Source: Chitinophaga pendula (GTDB lineage: Bacteria; Bacteroidota; Bacteroidia; Chitinophagales; Chitinophagaceae). Taken from it: a DNA stretch of 64,000 nucleotides. Shown here piece after piece: positions 25,499-35,152 of the stretch; positions within the stretch are counted from its first letter, which is position 1; the number at the start of each line of letters is the position of its first letter. Location: the NCBI RefSeq assembly GCF_020386615.1, contig NZ_CP077769.1:1116001-1180000 (forward strand), written 5' to 3'. Position numbers and translations under genes: made by a program. The notes below the pieces were generated by a model. It saw only the letters and a list, made by a program, of their open reading frames with translations. It was not told the origin of the DNA and searched no databases.

Positions 25499-27106
25499 TC
25501 ATTTTTGATAGTAACTCAATAGCTGCTGTAATAGTGGTATCAATTGCCCAACCGGTTCGTTGATTGTCAGTTTCGCTGCTACAAAATCATCGGGTCTTAT
25601 CAGCAAGGCATCTGAAGAGGTAGTTTGCGTGATTGTCTGCCATTTCTCTAGCACAAAAGAAGATTCCCAATAGATCACATGAATGCATATACCCATTTGT
25701 TCTCGTACAAGATCACATGCGGACTGCCAATAATCAATTTGATCATTTACCACTAGTATGAACCGGCCTTTTACCCAATCGAGCGTAGATCGGGATTGTG
25801 CTTCATCCACCCATAAATGAGGCATTCGTGTACCAGGCTCTCCCGAAAGGGGGGCAATTGTTTTGCTGCCAGCACCGACTATTGCAGATGACTGATAATG
25901 GTAATCGGGTATCCCAAAGAGTTTAACTGCATTGTCCATTAATGGAACCTCATTTATCAATCCGTTTTTGTCTGCCATTTCTCCGGATAGATTAGCATAG
26001 AATGCACCTACGGGCTGGCGTTCCACATTATATGTATCTAGTAAGGGCCTGCCTGCCTGTTGTCTTAAAACCGCTGCCAGTTTCCAGGCAAGATTATGAA
26101 CATCCTGAATACCTGTATTGGCACCTTTTCCTGCATATGGCGTCATGGTATGGGCGGCATCGCCGGCAATAAAGATATTATTTACCCGCAGGTAAGAAGC
26201 AATCTTAACTGTTAATTGCCAGGGTAATACACTAATAATGGAAATCTCAAGGTCCTTGATCCCAATTACTCTCCTGAGGAGCGCGACTAATTTATCTGTG
26301 GGGTAGTCTGCGGGAGATTCTCCGCTTTCCGGATGAAATCGCAAATGGAATGTCCACCTGTTCTGATTATTAATGGCGAGTAAAAACCCTGTAATCTCAG
26401 GCGTTTCTATCAGAAACTGGCTGAATTCTTTTCCTTTCACTAGTGGGCCAAGATCTGCGTCGAAATATATATTTAATAGGTCTGTCCATGAACCTGCACC
26501 GGTAGTAGGAATTGCTAATTTCCTGCGTACAGCGCTATTCGCGCCATCAGCAGCGATCATATAGTCTGCGCGTATCGTATATATGTCATCATTTGCCCTG
26601 TTTTTTATGGAAGCCGTTACCTTGGTCTCATCCTGTTCAAAATGTATCATTTCATGATAGAAGCGCAGATCCATGCCTTTACCCTCGGCTATCTGACGTA
26701 TGATAGCCTCACTAATGTCTTGTGTACATCTGCACACCGTTTCCGGCGACTTATCGGCTAACGCTTTCATGACCGCCAGTTGACTGGGAAAATTGCTCTT
26801 CCCGATAACCTCGGATCGCGTCGTAGCAAGTGTACTTGCCAGGTCGTTACCCCTTAATATACCCCAAGCCGGCGCAAGTGCTTTTCCTCCTTCACGTAAT
26901 ACCTCGTGTAATTCCAACCCTCTGAATAGTTCCATCGTCCGTATATCTATCGTCCTGGCCCGCGGATGAATAGAAGTACCTTTGTGCTTTTCGATCAAAA
27001 TAAATGCTATACCTTGCTGCGCCAAAAAGAGCGCTGCTGAAAGCCCGGTGATGCCTCCTCCAACAATCAGGACCTGGGTACGCTGAATGCCAATATTTTG
27101 TTTCAT
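25499..27106 (-). CDS. FAD-dependent aromatic monooxygenase (PheA/TfdB type)
   Basis: A 535-residue class A flavoprotein hydroxylase from the ATG at 27106. FAD sites are VLIVGGGITGLSAALFLAQQ (GxGxxG) and GDAAHTMTPYAGKGANTGIQ (GD motif), with DYMIAADGANSAVRRKL (DG motif) between. The C-terminal ~120 residues form a thioredoxin-like domain, as in polyketide hydroxylases (RdmE/PgaE group). It uses NAD(P)H and O2 to hydroxylate an aromatic ring; it could inactivate or tailor antibiotics. It is divergent from an AraC regulator. Confidence 0.9.
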   Translation of the reverse strand: MKQNIGIQRTQVLIVGGGITGLSAALFLAQQGIAFILIEKHKGTSIHPRARTIDIRTMELFRGLELHEVLREGGKALAPAWGILRGNDLASTLATTRSEVIGKSNFPSQLAVMKALADKSPETVCRCTQDISEAIIRQIAEGKGMDLRFYHEMIHFEQDETKVTASIKNRANDDIYTIRADYMIAADGANSAVRRKLAIPTTGAGSWTDLLNIYFDADLGPLVKGKEFSQFLIETPEITGFLLAINNQNRWTFHLRFHPESGESPADYPTDKLVALLRRVIGIKDLEISIISVLPWQLTVKIASYLRVNNIFIAGDAAHTMTPYAGKGANTGIQDVHNLAWKLAAVLRQQAGRPLLDTYNVERQPVGAFYANLSGEMADKNGLINEVPLMDNAVKLFGIPDYHYQSSAIVGAGSKTIAPLSGEPGTRMPHLWVDEAQSRSTLDWVKGRFILVVNDQIDYWQSACDLVREQMGICIHVIYWESSFVLEKWQTITQTTSSDALLIRPDDFVAAKLTINEPVGQLIPLLQQLLSYYQK

Positions 27107-27188
27107 TTTTTTAATTTTATACAAAATTCGGCCAGAATGCCACCTGCGTTTGTGCACAAAACGGATTAAAATGTACCATCATTAACAA

Positions 27189-28151
27189 ATGGACGGAAAA
27201 AGTCAACATAATGATTTTGAGCAGATATTTCAGAAAGTGCAACTTTTTGAATGTCTGGTGGTAGAAGGGGAGATTGGGGGCAAAACGGGAATATTACAAC
27301 TCTATAGAGGACAGGATTTTATCATTACAGACGCCCGGATGACTACAGTAAGAGATACACCCGCCTGGCAGCATTACAATAGTCCGGGATGGGTAGAATT
27401 CAACTTTATTGTGAAAGGGAGCATTTTACAAACGCAAAGAGGATTGTATGAAAGCCGTATCATTGCACAAGGCAGCCACAGCGTGTTGTTCAATCCGGAT
27501 TCACTGGAAGAAAATCAGCTAGTGGAAAATGGTGAATACAGGTTCATCAGCATATATATGCCCGTAAGTAAAGCCATCGAACTATTTGAGGAGTATCTGC
27601 CTGAATTTTCATACGTGGCTCGGCAACTGGCGGCCGGAAAGGCGCTTTTTCATCAATCGCCGGACAATCGTTTCTCTGAACGTATTGCCCGTATTCTCAA
27701 TCACCTTTGGGAACAGCCTAAACAACAACAATTAAAGAAACTATATTTTGAAAGCCTCGTTAACGAATTGTTTTGCCTGCAATGGGAGTCGATGTTACAC
27801 AAACCAAAGGAGAGTGTAGGTATAAAATTGAGAGAGGGCGATATCGAAAAATTACACTATGCAGCAGAAATTTTATCCCAATTTTACCAACAGCCACCTA
27901 CACTTGCTCAATTGGCAAAGAAAGCCCAGCTGAATGAGTATAAGCTTAAGGCCGGCTTTAAGCAATTTTTTGGTGTTTCTGTATTAAACTATATACAACA
28001 TTTACGAATGGAAAAGGCGCACCAGCTGATTAAAGAGACAGAAAAAACGATGTCAGAAATTGCCTATGAGCTGGGATATACACACTCCCAGCACTTTCAG
28101 CGGGCTTTTAAGAAGAAATTTGGAATTCCTCCAAACAGCTTGAGGAAATAG
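27189..28151 (+). CDS. AraC-family regulator divergent from the monooxygenase
   Basis: 320 residues with an N-terminal sensing region (~20-190) and C-terminal HTH pair: LAQLAKKAQLNEYKLKAGFK and MSEIAYELGYTHSQHFQRAF, ending GIPPNSLRK. It lies 82 bp from the oppositely oriented FAD monooxygenase, so it is the likely regulator of that gene. Its N-terminal half differs from the AraC proteins at 17 and 28 kb. Confidence 0.9.
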   Translation: MDGKSQHNDFEQIFQKVQLFECLVVEGEIGGKTGILQLYRGQDFIITDARMTTVRDTPAWQHYNSPGWVEFNFIVKGSILQTQRGLYESRIIAQGSHSVLFNPDSLEENQLVENGEYRFISIYMPVSKAIELFEEYLPEFSYVARQLAAGKALFHQSPDNRFSERIARILNHLWEQPKQQQLKKLYFESLVNELFCLQWESMLHKPKESVGIKLREGDIEKLHYAAEILSQFYQQPPTLAQLAKKAQLNEYKLKAGFKQFFGVSVLNYIQHLRMEKAHQLIKETEKTMSEIAYELGYTHSQHFQRAFKKKFGIPPNSLRK

Positions 28152-28220
28152 AATGCAAGTCCTAAAAAGTGGAAATAAGGGTCAACGGTACTCCCCAGAA
28201 AGCTATATATCTTCCAGTAT

Positions 28221-29129
28221 CTAATTAAAGGATTGACGGAATTCTACAGGAGATAGATGAGTCTTGGCTTTAAACAGTTTACTGAATGATTGTGGATGTT
28301 CAAACCCCAATTCGTAAGCGATCTCGCTGATGGACAGTACGGTGGAAGACAATTTTTCTTTGGCTTTCTCAATAAGTTTTTCGTGAATGAGCTGTTGGGT
28401 GTTTTGTCCTGTTAGAGACCGTAACACATCACTTAGATAACGTGATGAAAGATTGATCTGAGCCGCCAGATATTCTACAGTAGGAAGTCCGCCGGCCAAA
28501 GATTTTTGACCGGAGAAATAGTCATCCAATAAATGTTCTACTTTGGCTAAAATATCATTGTTAACAGCTTTCCGCGTAATAAATTGACGTTTGTAAAATC
28601 GGTTACTATAATTGAGCAACACTTCAATATAAGATACCAGCACATCCTGGCTGATCTCATCAATAGATGTATTGAGTTCATCCCGTATATTTTCAAACAG
28701 TCCCATCATCACGTTTTTCTCTTTTTCAGAAAGATGTAAGGCCTCATTTGTATCGTAAGAGAAGAAACCGTATTTCTTTATTGTGTTCCCCAGTGGGTAA
28801 TTCCGGATAAAGTCAGGGTGGAACAGAAGCGTATAGCCATAATATTCTGCCCCGTTTTCTGCAGATAATAGCTGATTGGGGGCGGTGAACATCATTCCTC
28901 CTTCATTGAAATCATAATAGCCCTGTCCATAGCCCATTTTCCCGGTTGTCGAGTATTTGTACGAGATCTTATAGAAATTCAGGAAGAACGGGCGATCTAA
29001 TGTGGCAATATCCGTTGGTATTTGTGAATTATCACCCAGGCTGATCAGAGGATGCACCGGTTTGGGAAACCGGAGGATGTCGTGCAATTCCGAAATAGAT
29101 GAAATTCGTAGCGGAGCTTTCTTTTCCAT
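28221..29129 (-). CDS. AraC-family transcriptional regulator (copy B)
   Basis: 302 residues, paralogous along its length to the regulator at 17154-18074: shared EHPL/VHPLIS start, FYERQFITR/FYKRQFITR middle, and near-identical LSVSEIAYELGFEHPPSF / LSISEIAYELGFEHPQSF HTH. The conserved C-terminal EFRQ-FN end is also shared. It follows an SDR gene on the same strand, as does copy A. Confidence 0.9.
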   Translation of the reverse strand: MEKKAPLRISSISELHDILRFPKPVHPLISLGDNSQIPTDIATLDRPFFLNFYKISYKYSTTGKMGYGQGYYDFNEGGMMFTAPNQLLSAENGAEYYGYTLLFHPDFIRNYPLGNTIKKYGFFSYDTNEALHLSEKEKNVMMGLFENIRDELNTSIDEISQDVLVSYIEVLLNYSNRFYKRQFITRKAVNNDILAKVEHLLDDYFSGQKSLAGGLPTVEYLAAQINLSSRYLSDVLRSLTGQNTQQLIHEKLIEKAKEKLSSTVLSISEIAYELGFEHPQSFSKLFKAKTHLSPVEFRQSFN

Positions 29130-29189
29130 GATATAAAAATACGAAAATAGAAGGCTACACAGGTGTTGATATCTGTGTAGCCGGAATAA

Positions 29190-29993
29190 TTAATTGCCAA
29201 AGAATTGTTGACCGAATTTCTCTCTGAAACTTTCGTCGCCTAATTGCAACCGTTCAGCATATATAGCCTTTGCATCATCACCAGCTACATACCTCAGTTT
29301 GCTTTTGCCATCTGTAGCGGCTTCATATACCACCTCCGCAATCTGTGCTGCAGACGATGCATATTGCATCATAGATTGGAATCCTGCCATCATCGATTGT
29401 ACCATATGTTCGTACGCCGGACTTGTTGACAGATCCAGAGAGCGACCTGCAAAGTCTGTTTCAATTCCACCGGGAGATACCGTTTTGATGTTTATGCCGA
29501 AAGGATTTAGCTCATAAGCCAGACTTTCACTCCATCCTTCCAATGCCCATTTGGTAGCGTGGTAGGTGGAACCTAAAGGGAAAGCCACCAGCCCGCCGAT
29601 AGAAGTGGTGCTAATGAACAGTCCGCTTTTCTTTTCCCTGAAATAAGGAACAAAAGCCTGTGTAACACGGATTACGCCCAATAAATTCGTATTAAGCTGC
29701 CTGGTGATTTGATCATCGGTAAGAGCCTCCAGCGGTCCTATCAAGCCATAACCTGCATTGTTAAATACCACATCAACGCCCTGTGCTATAGCAGCATGTG
29801 TAGTAGTTTGAATTTGAGCGGGATTAGTAACGTCCAGGGGTAGCAACGTGACATTGCTTAATCCCGATAATTCTGTTTCTTTCTCCGGATTACGCATAGT
29901 GGCAATGACATGCCAGCCCTTACTTTGAAACAATTTGGCAGCTGCCTTTCCTAAACCTGTTGATGCACCAGTGATAAATATTGTCTTTTGCAT
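29190..29993 (-). CDS. Short-chain dehydrogenase/reductase
   Basis: A 267-residue classical SDR from the ATG at 29993 (a longer frame to 30020 adds an unsupported leader). Cofactor loop TGASTGLGKAAAKLF, NNAGYG motif, catalytic STTSIGG Ser and YHATKWALEG (YxxxK) are all present, so it should be active, probably with NADP. The AraC gene lies 60 bp downstream on the same strand. Confidence 0.9.
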   Translation of the reverse strand: MQKTIFITGASTGLGKAAAKLFQSKGWHVIATMRNPEKETELSGLSNVTLLPLDVTNPAQIQTTTHAAIAQGVDVVFNNAGYGLIGPLEALTDDQITRQLNTNLLGVIRVTQAFVPYFREKKSGLFISTTSIGGLVAFPLGSTYHATKWALEGWSESLAYELNPFGINIKTVSPGGIETDFAGRSLDLSTSPAYEHMVQSMMAGFQSMMQYASSAAQIAEVVYEAATDGKSKLRYVAGDDAKAIYAERLQLGDESFREKFGQQFFGN

Positions 29994-30245
29994 TTTTGTC
30001 GTTTTAAGTTGATAACACAAAATTGCAGCAGGCGAAAAACTGCCACGTAACCAAATTGAGTTTGATTGTAGTCAAAATGACCTTATTCCCCTTTTTTATT
30101 GATTATCAGTTGTTTGTTTTTTGGGGCCTTCGGCTTTTACGCGGCGTAGACCGTTGTACCACTAACTATCTGAGAGAATTATTTGTACATACTACTTATT
30201 TATTATTATCTTAGTGTCTAAGATATTTATCAAATAAGATATAAA

Positions 30246-30701
30246 ATGGACAATGATATACTTGCACATATAAGAAAGTTGAGTCAGCACTATGCTTACA
30301 GCTCTCTGCAGATGCATGAATCCATCGGTCGGAAAGCCGGTCTTTCAGGTACAGATCATAAATACCTGGGTTTTCTGATACAAAAAGGCCAAATGACGGC
30401 AGGAGAACTATCAAGTTTGACAGGTCTGACTACCGGGGCTGTTACAGGGCTGATAGATCGGTTTGAAAAGAAGAAGTTAGTAAAAAGGCGATTTGCTGAG
30501 GACGACAGGCGAAAAGTGATCATTGAGCCTAACACTAAAAATATAATGGCACTGTTGGAACCGCTTTACAGAGAGTTCCGAAGTGAGTCGGAAAAACTTA
30601 TTGCTTCATTCTCTAGCAAGGATCTGAAAGTAATAGAGACCTATTTTATGAGAGCTATTGAAATAATGAATGAGACTACTAATAAACTCAATGATAAATA
30701 A
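30246..30701 (+). CDS. MarR-family transcriptional regulator
   Basis: A 151-residue winged-helix protein: TAGELSSLTGLTTGAVTGLI recognition region and wing VKRRFAEDDRRKVIIEP (the DxR motif is conserved). The rifampin phosphotransferase starts 25 bp downstream on the same strand, so the two are co-transcribed and this protein probably controls the resistance gene. Confidence 0.9.
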   Translation: MDNDILAHIRKLSQHYAYSSLQMHESIGRKAGLSGTDHKYLGFLIQKGQMTAGELSSLTGLTTGAVTGLIDRFEKKKLVKRRFAEDDRRKVIIEPNTKNIMALLEPLYREFRSESEKLIASFSSKDLKVIETYFMRAIEIMNETTNKLNDK

Positions 30702-30726
30702 TTGCATTAACACGAAAATATAGAAT

Positions 30727-33351
30727 ATGATCACTACGCATTCATTTGTATTAGGTTTCCGGGAGACGGACAAAAGCCAGGTTGAAAAGGTTGGAGGTAA
30801 AGGCGCTAATCTCGGGGAATTGACAAAGATCGAAGGAATACGAGTGCCGGATGGGTTTTGTGTAACTACAGACGTTTTCAAAAAGGTCATAGCAGACGCA
30901 TCGCGGATCAAAGTGTTGTTAGATAACTTGTCTTCGATGAGGGCAGGAGACAGAGCAGGGATCAGTAAACTAGGTAACGAGATCCGTACGGAGATAATGT
31001 CTGTAAGTATTCCACGGGATATGGAAGAAGAGATCAGCCGTTTTCTATCAAGACTTAATGAAAAAAATGCTTATGCAGTCCGATCCAGTGCAACTGCAGA
31101 AGATTTACCTACTGCATCCTTTGCAGGACAACATGATACCTATTTGAATATTATAGGTAAAGAGGCAGTGCTGAAGCATATTCGTAAGTGTTGGGCATCG
31201 TTATTTACTGACAGAGCAATCACGTATCGTATGCAACAAGGATTTGATCATCATAAAGCCTATTTGTCCGTAATAGTGCAGCAAATGGTCTTCCCCCAGG
31301 TGGCTGGGATTTTGTTTACAGCTGATCCGCTCTCTTCCAACAGAAAAGTATCATCCATTGATGCTAGTTTTGGTCTAGGCGAGGTACTGGTCTCCGGGTT
31401 AGTAAACCCGGATAATTATAAAGTACGTGACGGGCGGATCATAGATAGTAGTGTAGCCGCTAAAAAGAGAGCAGTTTATGCGTTGGAAGATGGTGGCACT
31501 GAAGAACAGGAGATCGTTGCGGATCAACAGAACAAACCGGCATTGACAGATAGCCAGGTTTTGGAACTTGAAGGTATGGGCAGGAAGATAGAAGCCCATT
31601 TCGGCTATCCACAGGATATAGAATGGTGCCTGATGGATGATACATTTTATATTGTGCAGAGCCGCCCGATCACAACGTTATTTCCGATTCCCGAAGCAAA
31701 TGATGAAGACATGCATGTTTATATCTCTGTTGGTCATCAGCAAATGATGACGGATGCAATGAAACCATTGGGACTTTCCTTTTTCCAGTTAGCAGTAAAC
31801 AGGCCGTTTTTCAATGCCGGTGCACGACTATTTGTAGACGTGGCAGCTGATCTGATCTCGCCAACGGGAAGGAATACGCTGATAAATGTATTGGGTAAAT
31901 CTGATCCTTTAATAAGAGATGCGTTAACAAACATCATTGGGCGAAAGGGTTTCCTGAACTTGTTACCGGATGAGGAAGCTGAAACCGATACTAATAATAG
32001 CAGAAAGATAGCATCACCTGCTGGTTTTCGTACCCAAGTTGATGGAGATACTGCAATTGTAGAGGAATTGATTAGAAGCAGTGAGAAGAGTGTGGAGGCT
32101 TTGAAGCAGAACATCCGGGATAAATCAGGACCAGAACTATTTGAGTTCTTGCTGGAAGATATCCGTCTGCTAAAACAGCGGTTGTTCGATCCAAAGAGCT
32201 TTGGAGTGATTATGGCCCCTATGGATGCTGCTACCTGGATCAATGAAAAGATGCAGGAATGGCTGGGAGAGAAGAATGCCGCCGACATCCTCTCCCAGTC
32301 CTTGTCCAATAATGTCACTTCGGAAATGGGGCTGGCGCTATTGGACGTAGCTGATTTGATCCGTCCATATCCTGAGATAATTAATTTTTTACAACAGACG
32401 AAGAGCGACAACTTTCTGGAAGAATTGATGGTATTTAATGGCGGACAAAAAGTCCGGAGTGCCATAGAGGATTATCTCAGCAAGTATGGTATGCGATGTG
32501 CGGGAGAGATAGATATTACCAGGACACGTTGGAGCGAAAGGCCGCTTACCCTAGTTCCTGTCATCTTAAGTAATATCAAGAATATCGAGCCTGGTGCCAG
32601 CCAGCAGCGATTTGAAAAAGGCAAACAAGAAGCTATAAATAAAGAACAGGAATTACTAGAGCGGTTAAGGAAATTACCAGATGGTGAACAAAAAGCCAAT
32701 GAAACCAGGGAAATGATCCGTGTGATCCGTAATCTGGGTGGCTATCGCGAATACCCGAAATACAATATCGTCAGCACATATTTTATATACAAGCAGGCAT
32801 TGCTGAAAGAAGGTGAACGACTTGTGCAAGCTAATATAATCGCTGACAAAGAAGACATTTACTTTCTTTCCTTTCATGAGTTGCAAGAAGTAGTACGTAC
32901 ACATCAACTGGATGATCAGCTGATTGCCAGGCGGAAGGATGAGTATAAGTCATATGAAAAATTGACCCCCCCCCGTGTTATGACCTCTGAAGGTGAGATT
33001 ATCAGAGGAAAGTATAAGCGGGAGCATTTACCTGCAAACGCTATTATAGGACTTCCGGTTTCTTCAGGTATCATAGAGGGACGGGCGCGTGTCATCTCCA
33101 GCATGGAGGACGCCGATATTGAACAGGGAGATATATTAGTGACTGCCTTTACCGATCCCAGCTGGACACCCTTGTTTGTATCAATAAAAGGACTTGTTAC
33201 TGAAGTCGGAGGATTGATGACCCATGGAGCAGTAATTGCCCGTGAATATGGCTTGCCCGCGGTGGTAGGCGTGGAAAGTGCTACCAGTCTGATAAAAGAT
33301 GGCCAGCAGATACGACTCAACGGAACAGATGGATATATTGAAATATTGTAG
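30727..33351 (+). CDS. rph: Rifampin phosphotransferase
   Basis: An 874-residue dikinase that inactivates rifamycins by phosphorylation, using ATP. The N-terminal ATP-grasp (~10-320) has GGKGANLGEL, YAVRSSATAEDLPTASFAGQ and EWCLMDDTFYIVQSRPITTL. The central rifamycin-binding domain starts with YISVGHQQMMTDAMKPLGLS, a stretch typical of Rph rather than PEP synthase. The C-terminal swivel domain carries the phosphoryl-transfer His833 in GGLMTHGAVIAREYG. Length matches Rph (~865). Preceded by its MarR gene. Active-site motifs are intact, so rifampin resistance is predicted. Confidence 0.92.
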   Translation: MITTHSFVLGFRETDKSQVEKVGGKGANLGELTKIEGIRVPDGFCVTTDVFKKVIADASRIKVLLDNLSSMRAGDRAGISKLGNEIRTEIMSVSIPRDMEEEISRFLSRLNEKNAYAVRSSATAEDLPTASFAGQHDTYLNIIGKEAVLKHIRKCWASLFTDRAITYRMQQGFDHHKAYLSVIVQQMVFPQVAGILFTADPLSSNRKVSSIDASFGLGEVLVSGLVNPDNYKVRDGRIIDSSVAAKKRAVYALEDGGTEEQEIVADQQNKPALTDSQVLELEGMGRKIEAHFGYPQDIEWCLMDDTFYIVQSRPITTLFPIPEANDEDMHVYISVGHQQMMTDAMKPLGLSFFQLAVNRPFFNAGARLFVDVAADLISPTGRNTLINVLGKSDPLIRDALTNIIGRKGFLNLLPDEEAETDTNNSRKIASPAGFRTQVDGDTAIVEELIRSSEKSVEALKQNIRDKSGPELFEFLLEDIRLLKQRLFDPKSFGVIMAPMDAATWINEKMQEWLGEKNAADILSQSLSNNVTSEMGLALLDVADLIRPYPEIINFLQQTKSDNFLEELMVFNGGQKVRSAIEDYLSKYGMRCAGEIDITRTRWSERPLTLVPVILSNIKNIEPGASQQRFEKGKQEAINKEQELLERLRKLPDGEQKANETREMIRVIRNLGGYREYPKYNIVSTYFIYKQALLKEGERLVQANIIADKEDIYFLSFHELQEVVRTHQLDDQLIARRKDEYKSYEKLTPPRVMTSEGEIIRGKYKREHLPANAIIGLPVSSGIIEGRARVISSMEDADIEQGDILVTAFTDPSWTPLFVSIKGLVTEVGGLMTHGAVIAREYGLPAVVGVESATSLIKDGQQIRLNGTDGYIEIL

Positions 33352-33483
33352 CCATATATCCATGCCGATAATATCCTTTTCACTAAAAGCGTCATAATGG
33401 TGTTGAGCCTTACCTTATTGAGTTTATACAATAACAATCAGACATTAACACTACAGAAAATATAAAAATAAGTACATCCAAAT

Positions 33484-33513
33484 TTGGAAAATCGGTGAGG
33501 AATTGTACATTTG
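33484..33513 (+). promoter_or_regulatory. Promoter of tRNA-Ser copy 2
   Basis: TACATTTG at 33506-33513 is an exact TAnnTTTG -7 box, with TTTG at 33483-33486 about 19 bp upstream. It ends 4 bp before the tRNA. Confidence 0.6.
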
Positions 33514-33517
33514 CGCC

Positions 33518-33602
33518 GGAGAGATGGCAGAGCGGTCGATTGCGGCGGTCTTGAAAACCGTTGACTGTTAAAGGTCCGGGGGTTCGAATCCCTCTCTCTC
33601 CG
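33518..33602 (+). tRNA. tRNA-Ser(TGA), copy 2
   Basis: Identical over all 85 bases to the tRNA at 4936-5020: acceptor GGAGAGA/TCTCTCC, anticodon TGA in CTTGAAA, T loop TTCGAAT, CCA not encoded. Identity stops at the gene edges apart from two bases (CT) after the tRNA, and each copy has its own promoter and terminator. Confidence 0.96.
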
Positions 33603-33606
33603 CTGA

Positions 33607-33639
33607 AAGGGATGATTGAAAAGTCATCCTTTTTTTTTC
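33607..33639 (+). terminator. Terminator behind tRNA-Ser copy 2
   Basis: GGGATGA/TCATCCT hairpin with an 8-nt loop, followed by nine T residues, 4 bp after the tRNA. Confidence 0.8.
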
Positions 33640-33663
33640 ATATGCGTGGTCCTGAAATAAGTT

Positions 33664-34430
33664 GACACCAAATCAAGAATTACTTCTGGCATGCATTCGC
33701 CTTATTTCTGCTCACAATTATTACCTTTCTGATCAGGTTATATCTTTATCGCAACGTTTTTACTCTTTTCGGTTATCCCGAGCATAAACCATATGGTCTA
33801 TGGCAACTGTATTACATGAACTTATGGTGGTGGTTTCAGTTCTCTCTTATGGGGACCGGATATTGGTACGCCAAAGAAGCAATCAAAAACGAGAAAGAGA
33901 AGGCCCTGTTGGAGCGGCAGAAGGCCAAAGTGGAGTACGACTATTTAAAGGCCCAGATCAATCCACATTTTTTCTATAATGCCTTGAACTTCCTTTATTC
34001 CAAGTCACTGACTGTTTCTGAAGAATTGTCCAACGGCATTCTTACCCTTGCCGAGGTGATGCGGTACAGCGTGGACAATTCCGAAGACCTGGACGGTAAT
34101 ATCCTGGTGGCCGATGAAGTGCAGCAGATCGAAAGGGTTATTGAAATTAACTGGCTGAGATACGACGATCTGAGTCTTGACTTTAACGTGCATGGCGATA
34201 TTACCAGTAAGGAGCATCCGGTATTAATTGAACTGAATTACCAAGCCGAAGCCAAGAGATTGTCATTTAAAGTCAGCAATAAAAAGAGTAAAAACCTAAA
34301 AGCAAGATCCTACGGTATAGGTATGGATAATATCCGAAAGAGACTTGCCATGAGCTATAAAGATGGCTATAACCTGCATGCAGAGCAGGACGATAAGCTG
34401 TATTCTGTAACCCTAAGTATCCATAATTAA
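33664..34430 (+). pseudogene. LytS/YehU-type sensor histidine kinase, decayed
   Basis: The frame is open from ~33664 without a convincing start; the first ATG is at 33816. It shows two membrane segments (FALFLLTIITFLIRLYLY and NLWWWFQFSLMGTGYWY), then the His_kinase motif YLKAQINPHFFYNALNFLYS with the phospho-accepting His. The upstream membrane domain usual in the family is absent. Between FNVHGDITSKE and HPVLIELNYQ the N-box (ENxxKHG-like) that binds ATP is missing, an in-frame loss of roughly 20 residues. The G-box YGIGMDNIRKRL remains. It is probably non-functional, and its partner regulator is broken too. Confidence 0.78.
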
Positions 34431-35152
34431 TGATTGAGTGTTTAATAGTTGATGACGAGCAGTCGGCCATTGAGGTGCTTAAACACCATATAAGCAAGGT
34501 TTCGTACCTCAACCTGGTAGCAACAACACGAAGTGCGCTGGAGGCTATCGATATTCTTTCCACTCATAAAATTGATCTGATCTTTGTAGATATCAATATG
34601 CCAGAAATGTCCGGTATCGACCTGATCAAATCCCTGGAGGTACGCTACCAGATCATCATAACTACTGCTCACCCGTAATATGCGCTGGAAGGATATGAGC
34701 TTGATATAACGGACTATCTGCTCAAACCCGTTTCGCTACCCCGCTTCGTCAAGGCAGTTCAGAAGGCTTCCGGGAATATTGCGGCTCATGCAGTCCGGCA
34801 AATCAGCGACATGGACGTTCACGACGATCATGTTTACGTGCGTGCAGAAACCAAAGGGAAGCTGATTAAGATCATGTTCTCCGAGATCGACTTTATTGAA
34901 AGCGTCAAGAACTATATCGCTATTCACCGAAGCGGTGAGAAGATATTGGTACTGATGGGCCTTAAAGCAATGGAAGCGCGTCTGCCGTTTCCCAAATTCC
35001 TGCGGGTGCACCGTTCCTATATCGTCAATACCGAAAAGATAAAAGCGGTTACTTCCGGGCACCTGTCGCTCAGGGTCCAGGAACTGAACATTCCTTTCGG
35101 GGATTCCTACAAAGAGTTCTTTTTGCAGGTTATCAAAGACAAATTATTGTAG
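34430..35152 (+). pseudogene. LytTR response regulator with a nonsense codon
   Basis: Receiver domain MIECLIVDDEQSAIEVLKHH, phospho-Asp in IDLIFVDINMPEMSG and ITTAHP are followed by TAA at 34676-34678. The same frame then continues YALEGYELDITDYLLKPVSL and a full LytTR DNA-binding domain (FIESVKNYIAIH, FLRVHRSYIVNT). Family members have Glu at this point (AHPEYALEGY), so GAA to TAA explains the break. The ATG overlaps the kinase stop, as in LytS/LytT operons. Confidence 0.9.

Noticed and set aside
31737..32465. A 242-codon minus-strand frame inside the rifampin phosphotransferase gene
   Set aside because: Ser-rich low-complexity shadow of the real frame.
33660..33680. Possible insertion-sequence end (TGAAATAAGTTGACACC) before the kinase remnant
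   Set aside because: Shares only TTGACAC with the IS256 ends here, and no partner repeat or duplication was seen.
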